DNA from: Clostridium sp. 27_14
GTDB lineage: Bacteria; Bacillota; Clostridia; TANB77; CAG-508
Assembly (NCBI GenBank): GCA_001916035.1
Contig: MNRQ01000020.1
Location: 150,969-208,048, forward strand
Direction of reading: 5' to 3'
DNA: 57,080 bases
The notes below the pieces were generated by a model. It was not told the DNA's origin, made no database searches, and saw nothing but the letters and a program-made list of their open reading frames with translations. Below are positions 48,057-56,648 of this stretch, one piece after another. Positions within the stretch are counted from its first letter, which is position 1; the number at the start of each line of letters is the position of its first letter. Both the position numbers and the translations under genes were made by a program.

Positions 48057-49088
48057 TTATCTCCTTTTACGAGCATTTATTAAAACCGTTTTTAAATTTT
48101 CCAAATCTTCCAAAGTTTTTCCAGTTCCCCTTACAACACAATCCAAAGGTTCCTCTGCTACATATACTGGCATACCTGTTTCTATACTTAACAATTTATC
48201 CAAATTTTTAATTAAAGCTCCTCCACCTGCAAGCACAATACCCTTTTCCATAATATCTGATGCCAATTCTGGTGGTGTCTTTTCTAATGTAGATTTTACT
48301 ACTTCAACTATTTTTGCAATAGATTCCTGCATTGCTTCTTGTGTCTGCACTGATGTTATTTTCTCATTACGTGGTAATCCATCTGCCAAATCTCTTCCTC
48401 TTACTTCCATTGACATTTCTGTCATAAGAGGCATTGCACAACCAATTGCTAATTTTATTTGTTCTGCTGTTGTTTCTCCTATAGCTAAATTCATTTCTCT
48501 TTTCACATAATTAACAATATCTGAATCTAATTCATCTCCCGCTACTCTAAGTGAATGACTAACAACTATCCCTCCTAAAGAAATAACAGCCACTTCTGTA
48601 GTTCCTCCACCAATATCTACAATAATACTTCCACTTGGTTCTGCAACATCTAGTGATGCTCCTATTGCAGCTGCCATTGGTTCTTCTATTAAATATACTT
48701 CTTTTGCACCAGCTTGTAAAACTGATTCTTCTACTGCTCTTTCTTCAACTTCAGTAATTCCTGATGGAACACCTACAACAACTCTAGGTCTTCCTAAATT
48801 AAAACGTTTATCTACTTTTTGAATTATATTTTTTAACATTAATTGTGTTGCAGTAAAATCTGCTATAACTCCATCTTTCAATGGTCTTACCGCTTTTATT
48901 TGTTCTGGGGTTCTCCCTAACATTTCTTTTGCTTCTGTTCCTGTTGCTACAATCACTCCAGTTTTTCTATCAATTGCTACAACAGAAGGTTCGTTTAAAA
49001 TTATTCCTTTACCTTTTACAGTCACTAAAATATTGGCCGTTCCTAAATCAATTCCTATATCTTTTGAACCAAATGAAAAAAACTTCAT
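48057..49088 (-). CDS. mreB: Rod shape-determining protein MreB
   Basis: The 343-residue actin homologue begins MKFFSFGSKDIGIDLGTANI with the phosphate-1 motif. It has VVGVPSGITEVEERAVEES, IIDIGGGT-like IVDIGGGTTEVAVISLGG (phosphate 2), and GIVLAGGGALIKNLDKLL (adenosine motif). MreB filaments position the elongation machinery under the membrane. I use the ATG at 49086-49088 after AAAGGAAATGTG; the longer frame adds 22 residues that overlap radC. It is in the order radC-mreB-mreC-mreD. Confidence 0.96.
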   Translation of the reverse strand: MKFFSFGSKDIGIDLGTANILVTVKGKGIILNEPSVVAIDRKTGVIVATGTEAKEMLGRTPEQIKAVRPLKDGVIADFTATQLMLKNIIQKVDKRFNLGRPRVVVGVPSGITEVEERAVEESVLQAGAKEVYLIEEPMAAAIGASLDVAEPSGSIIVDIGGGTTEVAVISLGGIVVSHSLRVAGDELDSDIVNYVKREMNLAIGETTAEQIKLAIGCAMPLMTEMSMEVRGRDLADGLPRNEKITSVQTQEAMQESIAKIVEVVKSTLEKTPPELASDIMEKGIVLAGGGALIKNLDKLLSIETGMPVYVAEEPLDCVVRGTGKTLEDLENLKTVLINARKRR

Positions 49089-49104
49089 AATACACATTTC
49101 CTTT

Positions 49105-49857
49105 CTATTCAACAACCTGATTTTTTGTTCTATCATCTGTAATTTGTCTTGCATTTTGACATAATTCTTCTATATGTTCAAATACACTTTTGTATTCCAT
49201 ATTGCCTATAATAATATGGTCCATAAGCTCTATATTAAATGCAATTAATGAATTATATAGCTTGTCTGTAAAATGAATATCAGCTTGACTAGGAGTTGCA
49301 TCCCCACTTGGGTGATTATGCACTAATATTATTCTACTTGCTCCTACTCTTATTGCACTTGAAATTACAGTTTTAATATCTAATTTTACAAAACTAGTTC
49401 CACCCAAAGCAACATCTTCTATTTTTAACAAACAATTTCTTGTATTTAATAAAAATAACCTTGCTACTTCATTTTTTTCATACTGAAATTCACCTAAAAC
49501 TGTTTGGGCAATTTGATTTGTATTTTTTACTTCTGTTCCTTTAGATATATTTGGTTTTGAAAGCCTTATTGCTAACTCACATATTGCTTTTAATTGTATT
49601 GCTTTTACTTTTCCTATTCCTTTAATTTGCATTAGTTCTTCTAAAGTTGCAGATTTTAAAAAAGCCAAATCTTCACCCATATCACTCATTCCTAATTTCA
49701 GAATTTTTTGAGCAACTTGGACAGATGTTTCTTCTTTTGTTCCATTTTTTATTATTATTGCTAATAATTCTGAATTTGATAAAAATTTAGCTCCTTTTTC
49801 TTCTAGTTTTTCATAAGGTCTTTCTCCTGTTGGTAAATCCTTTATTTTAATTGACAA
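49105..49857 (-). CDS. radC: RadC family JAB-domain protein
   Basis: The 250-residue protein has an N-terminal UPF0758/HhH-like region (KDLPTGERPYEKLEEKGAKF; IKGIGKVKAIQL) and a C-terminal JAB metalloprotease-like domain with the motif HNHPSGDATPSQAD that binds zinc. Despite the name it is not shown to repair DNA in most species. TTG start after AAAGGAATG. It stands just before mreB, a very common arrangement. Confidence 0.93.
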   Translation of the reverse strand: MSIKIKDLPTGERPYEKLEEKGAKFLSNSELLAIIIKNGTKEETSVQVAQKILKLGMSDMGEDLAFLKSATLEELMQIKGIGKVKAIQLKAICELAIRLSKPNISKGTEVKNTNQIAQTVLGEFQYEKNEVARLFLLNTRNCLLKIEDVALGGTSFVKLDIKTVISSAIRVGASRIILVHNHPSGDATPSQADIHFTDKLYNSLIAFNIELMDHIIIGNMEYKSVFEHIEELCQNARQITDDRTKNQVVE

Positions 49858-49897
49858 ATTAAATTACATTCCTTTCTAGCATCAAATTTGTCCCTTA

Positions 49898-50155
49898 TTA
49901 TACTTTTCTATAAACAAAAACTGAAATTAACACTCCTACTATACTAGCTATATTAATTCTAAATGTTAATGCAAAAGTTAGTTTCAATATGCTTAAATCT
50001 AATACTAATGGTTCTTTTAATCCAAATTCTTGTTCAAAAGAAAGCCACCATAACCCTTGCACATTACTTGCTAATCTTCCTATAAGTCCCCCTATTACTA
50101 ATCCTGATAAAATAAATACTATTAATATCCATATATTTTTTTCTCTTGTTGCCAT
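49898..50155 (-). CDS. DUF4321-type small membrane protein
   Basis: The 85-residue protein has two transmembrane helices (IWILIVFILSGLVIGGLIG and INIASIVGVLISVFVYRK) separated by an amphipathic stretch with LDLSILKLTFALTFRINI. This layout and its position just upstream of radC-mreB match the DUF4321 family in Clostridia. The function is unknown; its place suggests a link with cell-wall elongation. Promoter at 50294-50322. Usually maf lies between it and radC; here maf is absent. Confidence 0.8.
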   Translation of the reverse strand: MATREKNIWILIVFILSGLVIGGLIGRLASNVQGLWWLSFEQEFGLKEPLVLDLSILKLTFALTFRINIASIVGVLISVFVYRKV

Positions 50156-50293
50156 TTTTGTTCATTCCTTTCATGAGGTATAATTTATCTAAAGCTATTG
50201 CATACTTTCCATTATACTTTTTTAATACTACCTCTACTTTTGTTTTTTAGTTTATTTTTTCTTACGGTTTTACAGTTTTCAACTAACATACGT

Positions 50294-50322
50294 ATTATAC
50301 CTTGATTTTGAGTTTTTTTCAA
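50294..50322 (-). promoter_or_regulatory. Sigma-A promoter of the DUF4321-radC-mre-mrdA-minC operon
   Basis: On the minus strand TTGAAA (50317-50322) and TATAAT (50294-50299) are 17 nt apart. It lies about 135 nt before the DUF4321 gene. The remaining bases to 50598 are AT-rich with no gene I can support. Confidence 0.7.
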
Positions 50323-50598
50323 GTAAATTTATATTTTTTTATAATATTAATTCAAATTTTTATAAGAATAATTGACTTGGATTATATTGCTTTTTGCTTT
50401 AATCTGTGTTATAAATTTAATTATTACTTTCATATATCTTTCCAAACATTTTTATATTTACTTTACTCAAAGCCATTTAATTTTTTATCATATTTTAAAT
50501 AATAACTATTGCATTCCTAAATTTCCAAAAATTATACATTTAAAAATTAACAAATATATAGTATAATAAATATAGTAGTTTTAAAGGAGGCAACAAAA

Positions 50599-51300
50599 TT
50601 GAAAATAGAAAAACTAACAGAAAATAAAATTAGAATTATAATAAATCAAGAAGAACTAGAAAATACAAAAATAGATGTACAACAACTATTATCTTCAGAT
50701 CAAACATCACAAGAACTATTACTAAGAATTTTAAAAACTGCCAAAAAAGAAATTGGTTTTGATACTGATGGACATAAACTTTTTATAGAAACTTTTTCAA
50801 GTTCTAATGAAGCAATTGTTTTTACAATAACAAAATTCCAATCAGAAAATGAACCAAATCCTGAAAAATCATCTACACCTTCATTTCTAAAGCGCAAATA
50901 TCCATCATTTCCATCAAGAAAAAAAATTGGAAATACAGATATAAAAAGAAAAATAAAATCTTCACCTCGAAATTTTAAAAGAGAAAGAGTTGCTGTAACT
51001 TTAAATTTTTATACCTTTGATAATTTTTGTAATTTCTGCACAGTTTTAAAAGATAGAAATATTAAAGTAACACGTAAAATTGTAAAAAATTCTTCTTTAA
51101 TTCTTTATGATGATAACGTTTATTTAACATTATCTGGATTTAACGTAGATAATAAAACTTTTAAAAAATTTACTACTTTAATTATTGAATTTGCAGATTT
51201 TATTACATACAATAATAATTTTGATTGTGTTCTAAAAGAACATGGTCAAACCTTAATAAAAGAACAGCCAATACCTACAACTATAAAGTATTTTACATAA
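50599..51300 (+). CDS. mecA: MecA family adaptor protein
   Basis: The 233-residue protein starts KIEKLTENKIRIIINQEELE after a TTG initiator, with IDVQQLLSSDQTSQELLLRI and ILKTAKKEIGFDTDGHKLFI, which is the typical N-terminal MecA domain. A low-complexity Lys/Ser linker (about 95-125) joins it to a C-terminal domain starting RVAVTLNFYTFDNFCNFC. MecA adaptors deliver substrates to ClpCP and regulate competence or sporulation in bacilli. The start follows AAAGGAGGCAACAAAA. No Clp gene is adjacent. Confidence 0.87.
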   Translation: MKIEKLTENKIRIIINQEELENTKIDVQQLLSSDQTSQELLLRILKTAKKEIGFDTDGHKLFIETFSSSNEAIVFTITKFQSENEPNPEKSSTPSFLKRKYPSFPSRKKIGNTDIKRKIKSSPRNFKRERVAVTLNFYTFDNFCNFCTVLKDRNIKVTRKIVKNSSLILYDDNVYLTLSGFNVDNKTFKKFTTLIIEFADFITYNNNFDCVLKEHGQTLIKEQPIPTTIKYFT

Positions 51301-51331
51301 GCTGCAAAATTTGTATTAACTTTTAAAAAAA

Positions 51332-51408
51332 TCACTGTACAAAATGAAAAACTTTATTATTAAATTTCATTAATAATTAGTTTGATCATTTTTATACAGT
51401 GTTTTATT
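51332..51408. terminator. Bidirectional terminator between mecA and the M23 peptidase gene
   Basis: AAAATCACTGTACAAAATGA pairs with TCATTTTTATACAGTGTTTT, flanked by A and T runs, with a long AT-rich loop. It ends both convergent genes. Confidence 0.75.
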
Positions 51409-51412
51409 ATTT

Positions 51413-52438
51413 TTAATATAAATAGTTTTGAGGATTATATGCAACCCCTTTTACTCTAATTTCCAAATGAAGATGTGGTCCGGTTGAATTTCCAGTTGAA
51501 CCTACTGCTGCAACAACTTGTCCCTGTGAAACAGTTTGTCCAGCTGATGCATATAAAGCACTACAATGTCCATAATATGTTTGAACACCATTTCCATGTG
51601 TTATTACCAACAAATTACCATAAGAACCTTTTCTTCCAGAAAAAGTAACAGTACCTGATGATGCTGCTTTTATTGGTGTACCTGTTGATGCTGATATATC
51701 TAGTCCTGTATGTCTTGATGAACGTATTCTACTTGATTCTGCAAATCTTGATGTAATTATTCCAGATATAGGTTTTATTAAAGATATTCCCAAACTTACT
51801 TTAGAACCAGAAATATTAAATCCTGTATTTACCGTACCCGTAGCTTTTTTTGATGTTACTATATTATTTGCTTTAGCTACTTGAACTTGTGGTGTTTCTT
51901 CTTTTGGTTTTTCTACATATAATTTAGCTACCGCATCTTCTTCTGTAACAAATTCTTTATTTTCTACTTCATATTTTTCAGAAATAGCTATGCTTTCCAT
52001 ATTATTGCTTTCTTTTTCTTTTAGCATATTAACAACATTTTCAGCTTCAGCAAATGTTGAGACATATACTTTTTCTTCTTGATTTTCTAATATTGCATAA
52101 TATCTATAATATGTGGTTCCTGCATTTTTTATTTTATCATAAATTTCATTGTCATTTGGTACTATACCTCTTTTTAACAAACATAATTGATATTCTGGCA
52201 TTTGATCAACTTGCACAAATGCTACATTTTGACCATCTCCATTTTTTATGTAGTCATTAATTTTCGCTTGTAATTTTCCCTTATCTACTGTGTAACCAAT
52301 TGGTTCATTATTTAATACAACTCTATATGTTGGTTTAAAAAAATATGCTACTAACCCCACAATTAAAAAAGCTGCAATTATTAGCAATATGACAAGTTTC
52401 AATGATCTACGTGCATGTATTAAAACTTTTTTTAACAT
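51413..52438 (-). CDS. M23 family cell-wall endopeptidase
   Basis: The 341-residue protein has a cytoplasmic basic start (MLKKVLIHARRSLK), one membrane helix (LVILLIIAAFLIVGLVAYFF), an extracytoplasmic G5-less linker with possible LysM-like segment, and the C-terminal LytM/M23 domain: RHTGLDIS (zinc His and Asp), GNLLVITHGNGVQTYYGHCS and TGPHLHLEIRVKG (HxH zinc/catalytic). Such proteins cut peptidoglycan cross-links in division, spore morphogenesis or lysis. All catalytic residues are present. The 52439-52612 gap is AT-rich and holds no gene I can support. Confidence 0.92.
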   Translation of the reverse strand: MLKKVLIHARRSLKLVILLIIAAFLIVGLVAYFFKPTYRVVLNNEPIGYTVDKGKLQAKINDYIKNGDGQNVAFVQVDQMPEYQLCLLKRGIVPNDNEIYDKIKNAGTTYYRYYAILENQEEKVYVSTFAEAENVVNMLKEKESNNMESIAISEKYEVENKEFVTEEDAVAKLYVEKPKEETPQVQVAKANNIVTSKKATGTVNTGFNISGSKVSLGISLIKPISGIITSRFAESSRIRSSRHTGLDISASTGTPIKAASSGTVTFSGRKGSYGNLLVITHGNGVQTYYGHCSALYASAGQTVSQGQVVAAVGSTGNSTGPHLHLEIRVKGVAYNPQNYLY

Positions 52439-52612
52439 TAATCAATTCTCCCTTTGTAATATTACTGTAATCATATTGTAATATTAAAAAAAAAGCAAGA
52501 TAAATTGAATGTAAAAAAATAGTAATTTTACTATATTTTTCTCTATTTATCTCACTTATATTCATTTTTTCTCCATTTTTCAAAAAATCAAATTATCTCT
52601 ATCTAAAAATAA

Positions 52613-52855
52613 CTAACTAAGATTTGTTTTTACATTATTTATTTCTGTAACAGTAGCCTTTTGAGATGGCACATAATATCCTTTAGTTTGGGCTATTCTA
52701 AATAATTCATATTGAAAACTTTCATCATTATTACGTATTTGTTGAAATGTTTGTCTAAGCCCCATGTTTTCTGATTCTGATATTGCTGTTTGATATGCTG
52801 TTAAATCTGCTTTGACATTACCTAAAATATCATTCACCATTGTTTTTTCGTCCAT
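52613..52855 (-). CDS. CotF-type spore coat protein
   Basis: The 80-residue protein (MDEKTMVNDILGNVKADLTA, then YQTAISESENMGLRQTFQQI and SFQYELFRIAQTKGYYVPSQ) has the helical pattern of the coat F / DUF3231-like family. Coat F proteins lie in the outer spore layer of Bacillus and Clostridia. It is 30 bp after a second gene of related type. Confidence 0.8.
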   Translation of the reverse strand: MDEKTMVNDILGNVKADLTAYQTAISESENMGLRQTFQQIRNNDESFQYELFRIAQTKGYYVPSQKATVTEINNVKTNLS

Positions 52856-52885
52856 GATATAACCTCCCTCTTTAAATTCTTACAA

Positions 52886-53074
52886 TTAATTGTTTAAAAA
52901 TGTCATTAATTTTTGTTTTGTGTTTAATGCATCTTGTGCTGATTTTGAAAATATTTGTTTTATTTGTGGGTCAACCGCTTGTGCTGAATATGCATTTAAT
53001 TTTTGATATGCTGTTTCATGTGCACCTATTAAATGTCGTAAATGTTGTAACTCAACTTGTGTTAAATCTGCCAT
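52886..53074 (-). CDS. Small CotF-like protein
   Basis: The 62-residue helical protein (MADLTQVELQHLRHLIGAHE, then AYQKLNAYSAQAVDPQIKQI) is like the small partners found beside CotF genes in Clostridia. I take the ATG at 53072-53074, after AGGAATGTGATAAAA; three codons upstream are the ribosome binding region. It and the CotF gene probably form one sporulation transcript. No sigma-E or sigma-K promoter can be called with confidence. Confidence 0.7.
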   Translation of the reverse strand: MADLTQVELQHLRHLIGAHETAYQKLNAYSAQAVDPQIKQIFSKSAQDALNTKQKLMTFLNN

Positions 53075-53198
53075 TTTTATCACATTCCTTTCTAAAAATT
53101 ATTATTACTAAAAAGCAACAATTTCTCTTTTTTATTATGTACAAAATTAAAAAAAATATAACTATGTAAATTAAAAATCTACATAGTTATAAAATTTG

Positions 53199-55523
53199 TT
53201 AAATTATTTCTAAATTAGCATATTTTGCCATCAATCTTTTATGTCCAAATTTTTCAAATTGAATATCAACTTTTAAATCATCATTTTCTGGTTCAACAGA
53301 AGATATTACTCCTTCACCAAACTTTTTATGATAAACTTTTACACCTTGTTCATATTTTGATAAATCAACATTTGCATTACCTGGCTTTTTCCCTAGAGAA
53401 TTTAAAAAACTTTCTGCTGTTCTTTGGAAAATTCCTGTATTTGTAGAAGATGCAACTTTACCTGTATCTACTTTATATGTTTTTATATTTCCATTGTTTT
53501 TACTTCCATAAGACCAACTAAATGGTGAATCACTAAAGACTTTACTATTTCCAAAAACACTATCATTTTGGCTTTCTCCTAAAGCATCATCATATCCATC
53601 TAATAATTCTGGTGGAATTTCTTTTAAAAATCTTGATACTGGATTACAACTTGTAGATCCAAACACTGTTCTCTGTTTACTAAATGTTAAAAATAAATAT
53701 TGTTTAGCTCTTGTGATTCCTACATAACATAAACGTCTTTCTTCTTCTAATTCTTTTGGTTCTCCTATTGATTTATATCCTGGAAAAACACCTTCTTCTA
53801 ATCCTACTAAAAATACTGCTGGAAATTCCAATCCTTTAGCACTATGTAATGTCATTAAAGTTACTGTGTCTTCATTTTCTTCCATATTATCTAAATCACT
53901 TGATAATGTAATTCCTTCTAAAAATTCACTTAATGTATTGTCTGCTGATTCTTCTTCAAATTCAATTGCAACATTTAAAAATTCATCTAAGTTTGCTATT
54001 CTATTTTCTGCTTCTATATTTTTTTCATCTTCTAATGCTTTAGTATATCCTGATTTTTTCAAAGTATTTGTTATTAATTCAGAAATTTCCATTTCATCTT
54101 TTTTGGCTCTCATTTCTTCTATTAAATTAACAAATTCTCTCGAATTTAAAAATACTCTATTTAATCCATATTGATCTGCATTTTTTATAACCTCATACAT
54201 TGATTGTTCTGTTCTATTTGCTAATTCTTCTATATTTTCTAAACTTGCTTTTCCTATTCCTCTTTTTGGTTCATTTATAATTCTTTTTAAACTTAAGTTA
54301 TCTGCTGGATTTTGAATTAATCTTAAATATGAAATTATATCTTTTATTTCTTTTCTTTCATAGAATTTAAGTCCTCCAACAATTTTGTATGGTATTCCTT
54401 CTCTATTAAAAATGTCTTCTATTGCTCTTGATTGTGTATTCATTCTATATAATACTGCAAAATCTGAGTATTTAAAATATTCTTCTGTTTTTAAATGATT
54501 TATTTGTTGTACTATAAAACTTCCTTCATCATATTCATTTTTTGCTGAGTATATTTTTGGTAATTGTCCTACCTCATTATTTGTCCATAATTCTTTCTTA
54601 TATTTTACTTCATTATTTTTTATAACTGCATTTGCTGCTTTTAGTATATTTCCTGTACAACGATAATTTTGCTCCAATTTTATAATTTTTGTACCTGGAA
54701 AATCTTTTTCAAAATTTAGGATATTTGAAATATCTGCACCTCTAAACGAATATATCCCTTGGTCATTATCTCCTACGGCTGTTACATTTCCATGTCTTGA
54801 TGCTAACATTGTTATTAATGTAAATTGAGATTTATTTGTATCTTGATACTCATCTACTAATATATATTGAAATTTTTCTGCATAATATTCAAGTACATCT
54901 GGATTTTCCATTAATATTTTAATTGCATAATTTATAATATCATCAAAATCTATAGCATTATTTTCTTTTAGTCTTTTTTGATATAGTTCATATACTTTTG
55001 CTATTTGTTCCTTTCTATAATCTCCTACTGCACTTGCCGTATATGCTACTGGTTCTAACATTTCATTTTTTGCATTACTTATTTCAAATTGTACACTTCT
55101 ATCTGTCATTTTCTTGTCATCTATTCCTAAGTCCCTCATACATGCTTTTACCATTGTTTTTTGGTCAGATGAATCAAATATAATAAATGATGTGTCAAAT
55201 CCAATTCTGTCTATAAATCTTCTTAAGATTTTTACACATATTGAATGAAATGTTCCCATCCATATATCTTGTGCATCATCTCCTACTAAATTTGCTATTC
55301 TTTCTTTCATTTCATTTGCTGCTTTGTTTGTAAATGTTATTGCTAATATGTTCCATGGTTTTACATCTTTTTCTTTCATTAAATATGCTATTTTATGTGT
55401 TAGTACTTTTGTTTTTCCACTTCCTGCTCCTGCTATTACTAAACATGGTCCTTCTATACTTGTTACTGCTTCATATTGTTTGTCATTTAATCCTTTTAAT
55501 AGGTCATTTTCTATTTCTGTCAT
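53199..55523 (-). CDS. pcrA: ATP-dependent DNA helicase PcrA/UvrD
   Basis: The 774-residue superfamily 1A helicase has Walker A VIAGAGSGKTKVLTHKIAYL, motif II LVDEYQDTN, motif III GDNDQGIYSFRGAD, motif IV QNYRCTGNIL, motif V TLMTLHSAKGLEFPAVFLVG and motif VI EEERRLCYVGITRAKQYLFL. The C-terminal end carries the RNA polymerase-interacting Tudor-like region (VKVYHKKFGEGVISS-like). PcrA removes obstacles and acts in nucleotide excision repair. Promoter at 55591-55619. Confidence 0.95.
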   Translation of the reverse strand: MTEIENDLLKGLNDKQYEAVTSIEGPCLVIAGAGSGKTKVLTHKIAYLMKEKDVKPWNILAITFTNKAANEMKERIANLVGDDAQDIWMGTFHSICVKILRRFIDRIGFDTSFIIFDSSDQKTMVKACMRDLGIDDKKMTDRSVQFEISNAKNEMLEPVAYTASAVGDYRKEQIAKVYELYQKRLKENNAIDFDDIINYAIKILMENPDVLEYYAEKFQYILVDEYQDTNKSQFTLITMLASRHGNVTAVGDNDQGIYSFRGADISNILNFEKDFPGTKIIKLEQNYRCTGNILKAANAVIKNNEVKYKKELWTNNEVGQLPKIYSAKNEYDEGSFIVQQINHLKTEEYFKYSDFAVLYRMNTQSRAIEDIFNREGIPYKIVGGLKFYERKEIKDIISYLRLIQNPADNLSLKRIINEPKRGIGKASLENIEELANRTEQSMYEVIKNADQYGLNRVFLNSREFVNLIEEMRAKKDEMEISELITNTLKKSGYTKALEDEKNIEAENRIANLDEFLNVAIEFEEESADNTLSEFLEGITLSSDLDNMEENEDTVTLMTLHSAKGLEFPAVFLVGLEEGVFPGYKSIGEPKELEEERRLCYVGITRAKQYLFLTFSKQRTVFGSTSCNPVSRFLKEIPPELLDGYDDALGESQNDSVFGNSKVFSDSPFSWSYGSKNNGNIKTYKVDTGKVASSTNTGIFQRTAESFLNSLGKKPGNANVDLSKYEQGVKVYHKKFGEGVISSVEPENDDLKVDIQFEKFGHKRLMAKYANLEII

Positions 55524-55590
55524 CTATATCATCCTTTCATTTCTTATATAACCAAATATAACTATTTTTTGTATTCAAAAGTCTGTTTGT

Positions 55591-55619
55591 ATTTTACTAT
55601 AAAACTCCAAAAATATCAA
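55591..55619 (-). promoter_or_regulatory. Sigma-A promoter for pcrA
   Basis: On the minus strand TTGATA (55614-55619) and TAAAAT (55591-55596) are 17 nt apart, about 70 nt from the pcrA start. The rest of the 55524-55928 gap is AT-rich and holds the palindrome at 55848. Confidence 0.6.
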
Positions 55620-55847
55620 TAGTTTATCTATAAATTTATACTTCACTTAATAAACTGTGAACCACATATTTATAAATTATGTATTACATATTTGTCTTTA
55701 ATTAATTTGTTTATTAGTACACAAAAGTCACACTAAAATTATTATGCATAGTTTATTGATAAAACTGCAAAAATACTATACTTTCACTCTAGCTTATCCA
55801 AAACAATAAGTTATAAATCGTAAAAATTTTGTCATATTTTGTAGAAT

Positions 55848-55866
55848 TTACAGAGTGTTACTGTAA
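55848..55866. promoter_or_regulatory. Operator-like palindrome upstream of the XRE regulator
   Basis: TTACAG (55848-55853) and CTGTAA (55861-55866) form a perfect inverted repeat with a 7-nt gap, 63 nt upstream of the XRE start codon. It is in the right place for autoregulation by the regulator. No -35/-10 pair could be fixed with certainty. Confidence 0.45.
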
Positions 55867-55928
55867 TTAAACCCATAAGTTTAGTATAGAATAATAGTTA
55901 TGAGTTTTATAAGAATTGAGGTATTTGT

Positions 55929-56189
55929 ATGAAAGTTAAAACTTTAAATGGGAATTTGAATATTATTGGTAAGAATTTAAGAAAGTTTAGAAAACAACGA
56001 AAAATTTCACAGCCTGAAATTTGTAGAAAACTTGATCTAATTGGTGTTACTATGTATATTAGTGACATATATGAAATTGAATATGGTAAAAAAACAGTTA
56101 AGGACTTTGAAGCTTTGGCTTTTTGCAAGGTTTTAAATATTAGTCTTGATGATTTATATTCTAATACAGAAGAATATTATGAAGCATAA
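55929..56189 (+). CDS. XRE family HTH transcriptional regulator
   Basis: The 86-residue protein has a Cro/C1-type helix-turn-helix: NLRKFRKQRKISQPEICRKL, IGVTMYISDIYEIEYGKKTV and DFEALAFCKVLNISLDDLYS. There is no extra ligand domain. It is not clearly part of the adjacent element, since a hairpin and the truncated ZIP gene separate them, but it could be a remnant of a small mobile cassette. Confidence 0.85.
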   Translation: MKVKTLNGNLNIIGKNLRKFRKQRKISQPEICRKLDLIGVTMYISDIYEIEYGKKTVKDFEALAFCKVLNISLDDLYSNTEEYYEA

Positions 56190-56202
56190 TCTCGAACCCA
56201 AA

Positions 56203-56248
56203 GCGGACATTACTAGCATTTACACTATTCCAAATATTTAAAGTCCGC
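56203..56248. terminator. Hairpin after the XRE regulator, related to that at 21229
   Basis: GCGGAC (56203-56208) pairs with GTCCGC (56243-56248). The sequence GGACATTACTAGCATT and, 3' of it, AAAATTCATGAAATAAATTT closely match the terminator region at 21229-21300 (GGACATTAATAGCATT; AAAATTATGAAATAAATTTT). There is no T run, so termination is uncertain. Confidence 0.4.
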
Positions 56249-56337
56249 ATCTGTGTTCATTCATTAAAATTCATGAAATAAATTTTTTGTGCATTTTAAT
56301 TTTATATATAAGAAAAGTCAATTATCACATATTAATA

Positions 56338-56648
56338 CTAGATATTTAAGTTCATTGCAAACATTCCTATTAAAAAACCAATAATATTACCAATAGCAGT
56401 CATTCTTCCATGATATAATTGATTTGATTCTGGTATTAATTCACCAGATACTATATATAGCATTGCTCCTGCTGCAAAACTTAAACATATTGCTATTACA
56501 TTTGTTGATATAGTTCCTAATATTGCTCCAAAAAATGCACCTATTCCTGTTGTTATTCCTGATAAAATTACATAAAATATAACTTTTAATTTTGACATTC
56601 CTCCATTTTTCATTGGAACAGCCATTGATATTCCTTCTGGTTGATTTT
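56338..56648 (-). pseudogene. ZIP family metal transporter, 3' half only
   Basis: The remaining translation begins NQPEGISMAVPMKNGGMSKL, which is the helix-IV metal-binding motif HNxPEG with His lost, and continues GITTGIGAFFGAILGTIS and SFAAGAMLYIVSGELIPESN with IPE as in helix V, to the normal end GFLIGMFAMNLNI. About 160 N-terminal residues of a normal ~260-residue ZIP protein are missing. An in-frame TAA stands immediately upstream, where the sequence changes to the mobile element. The annotated-looking start ATG inside is accidental. Confidence 0.8.
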
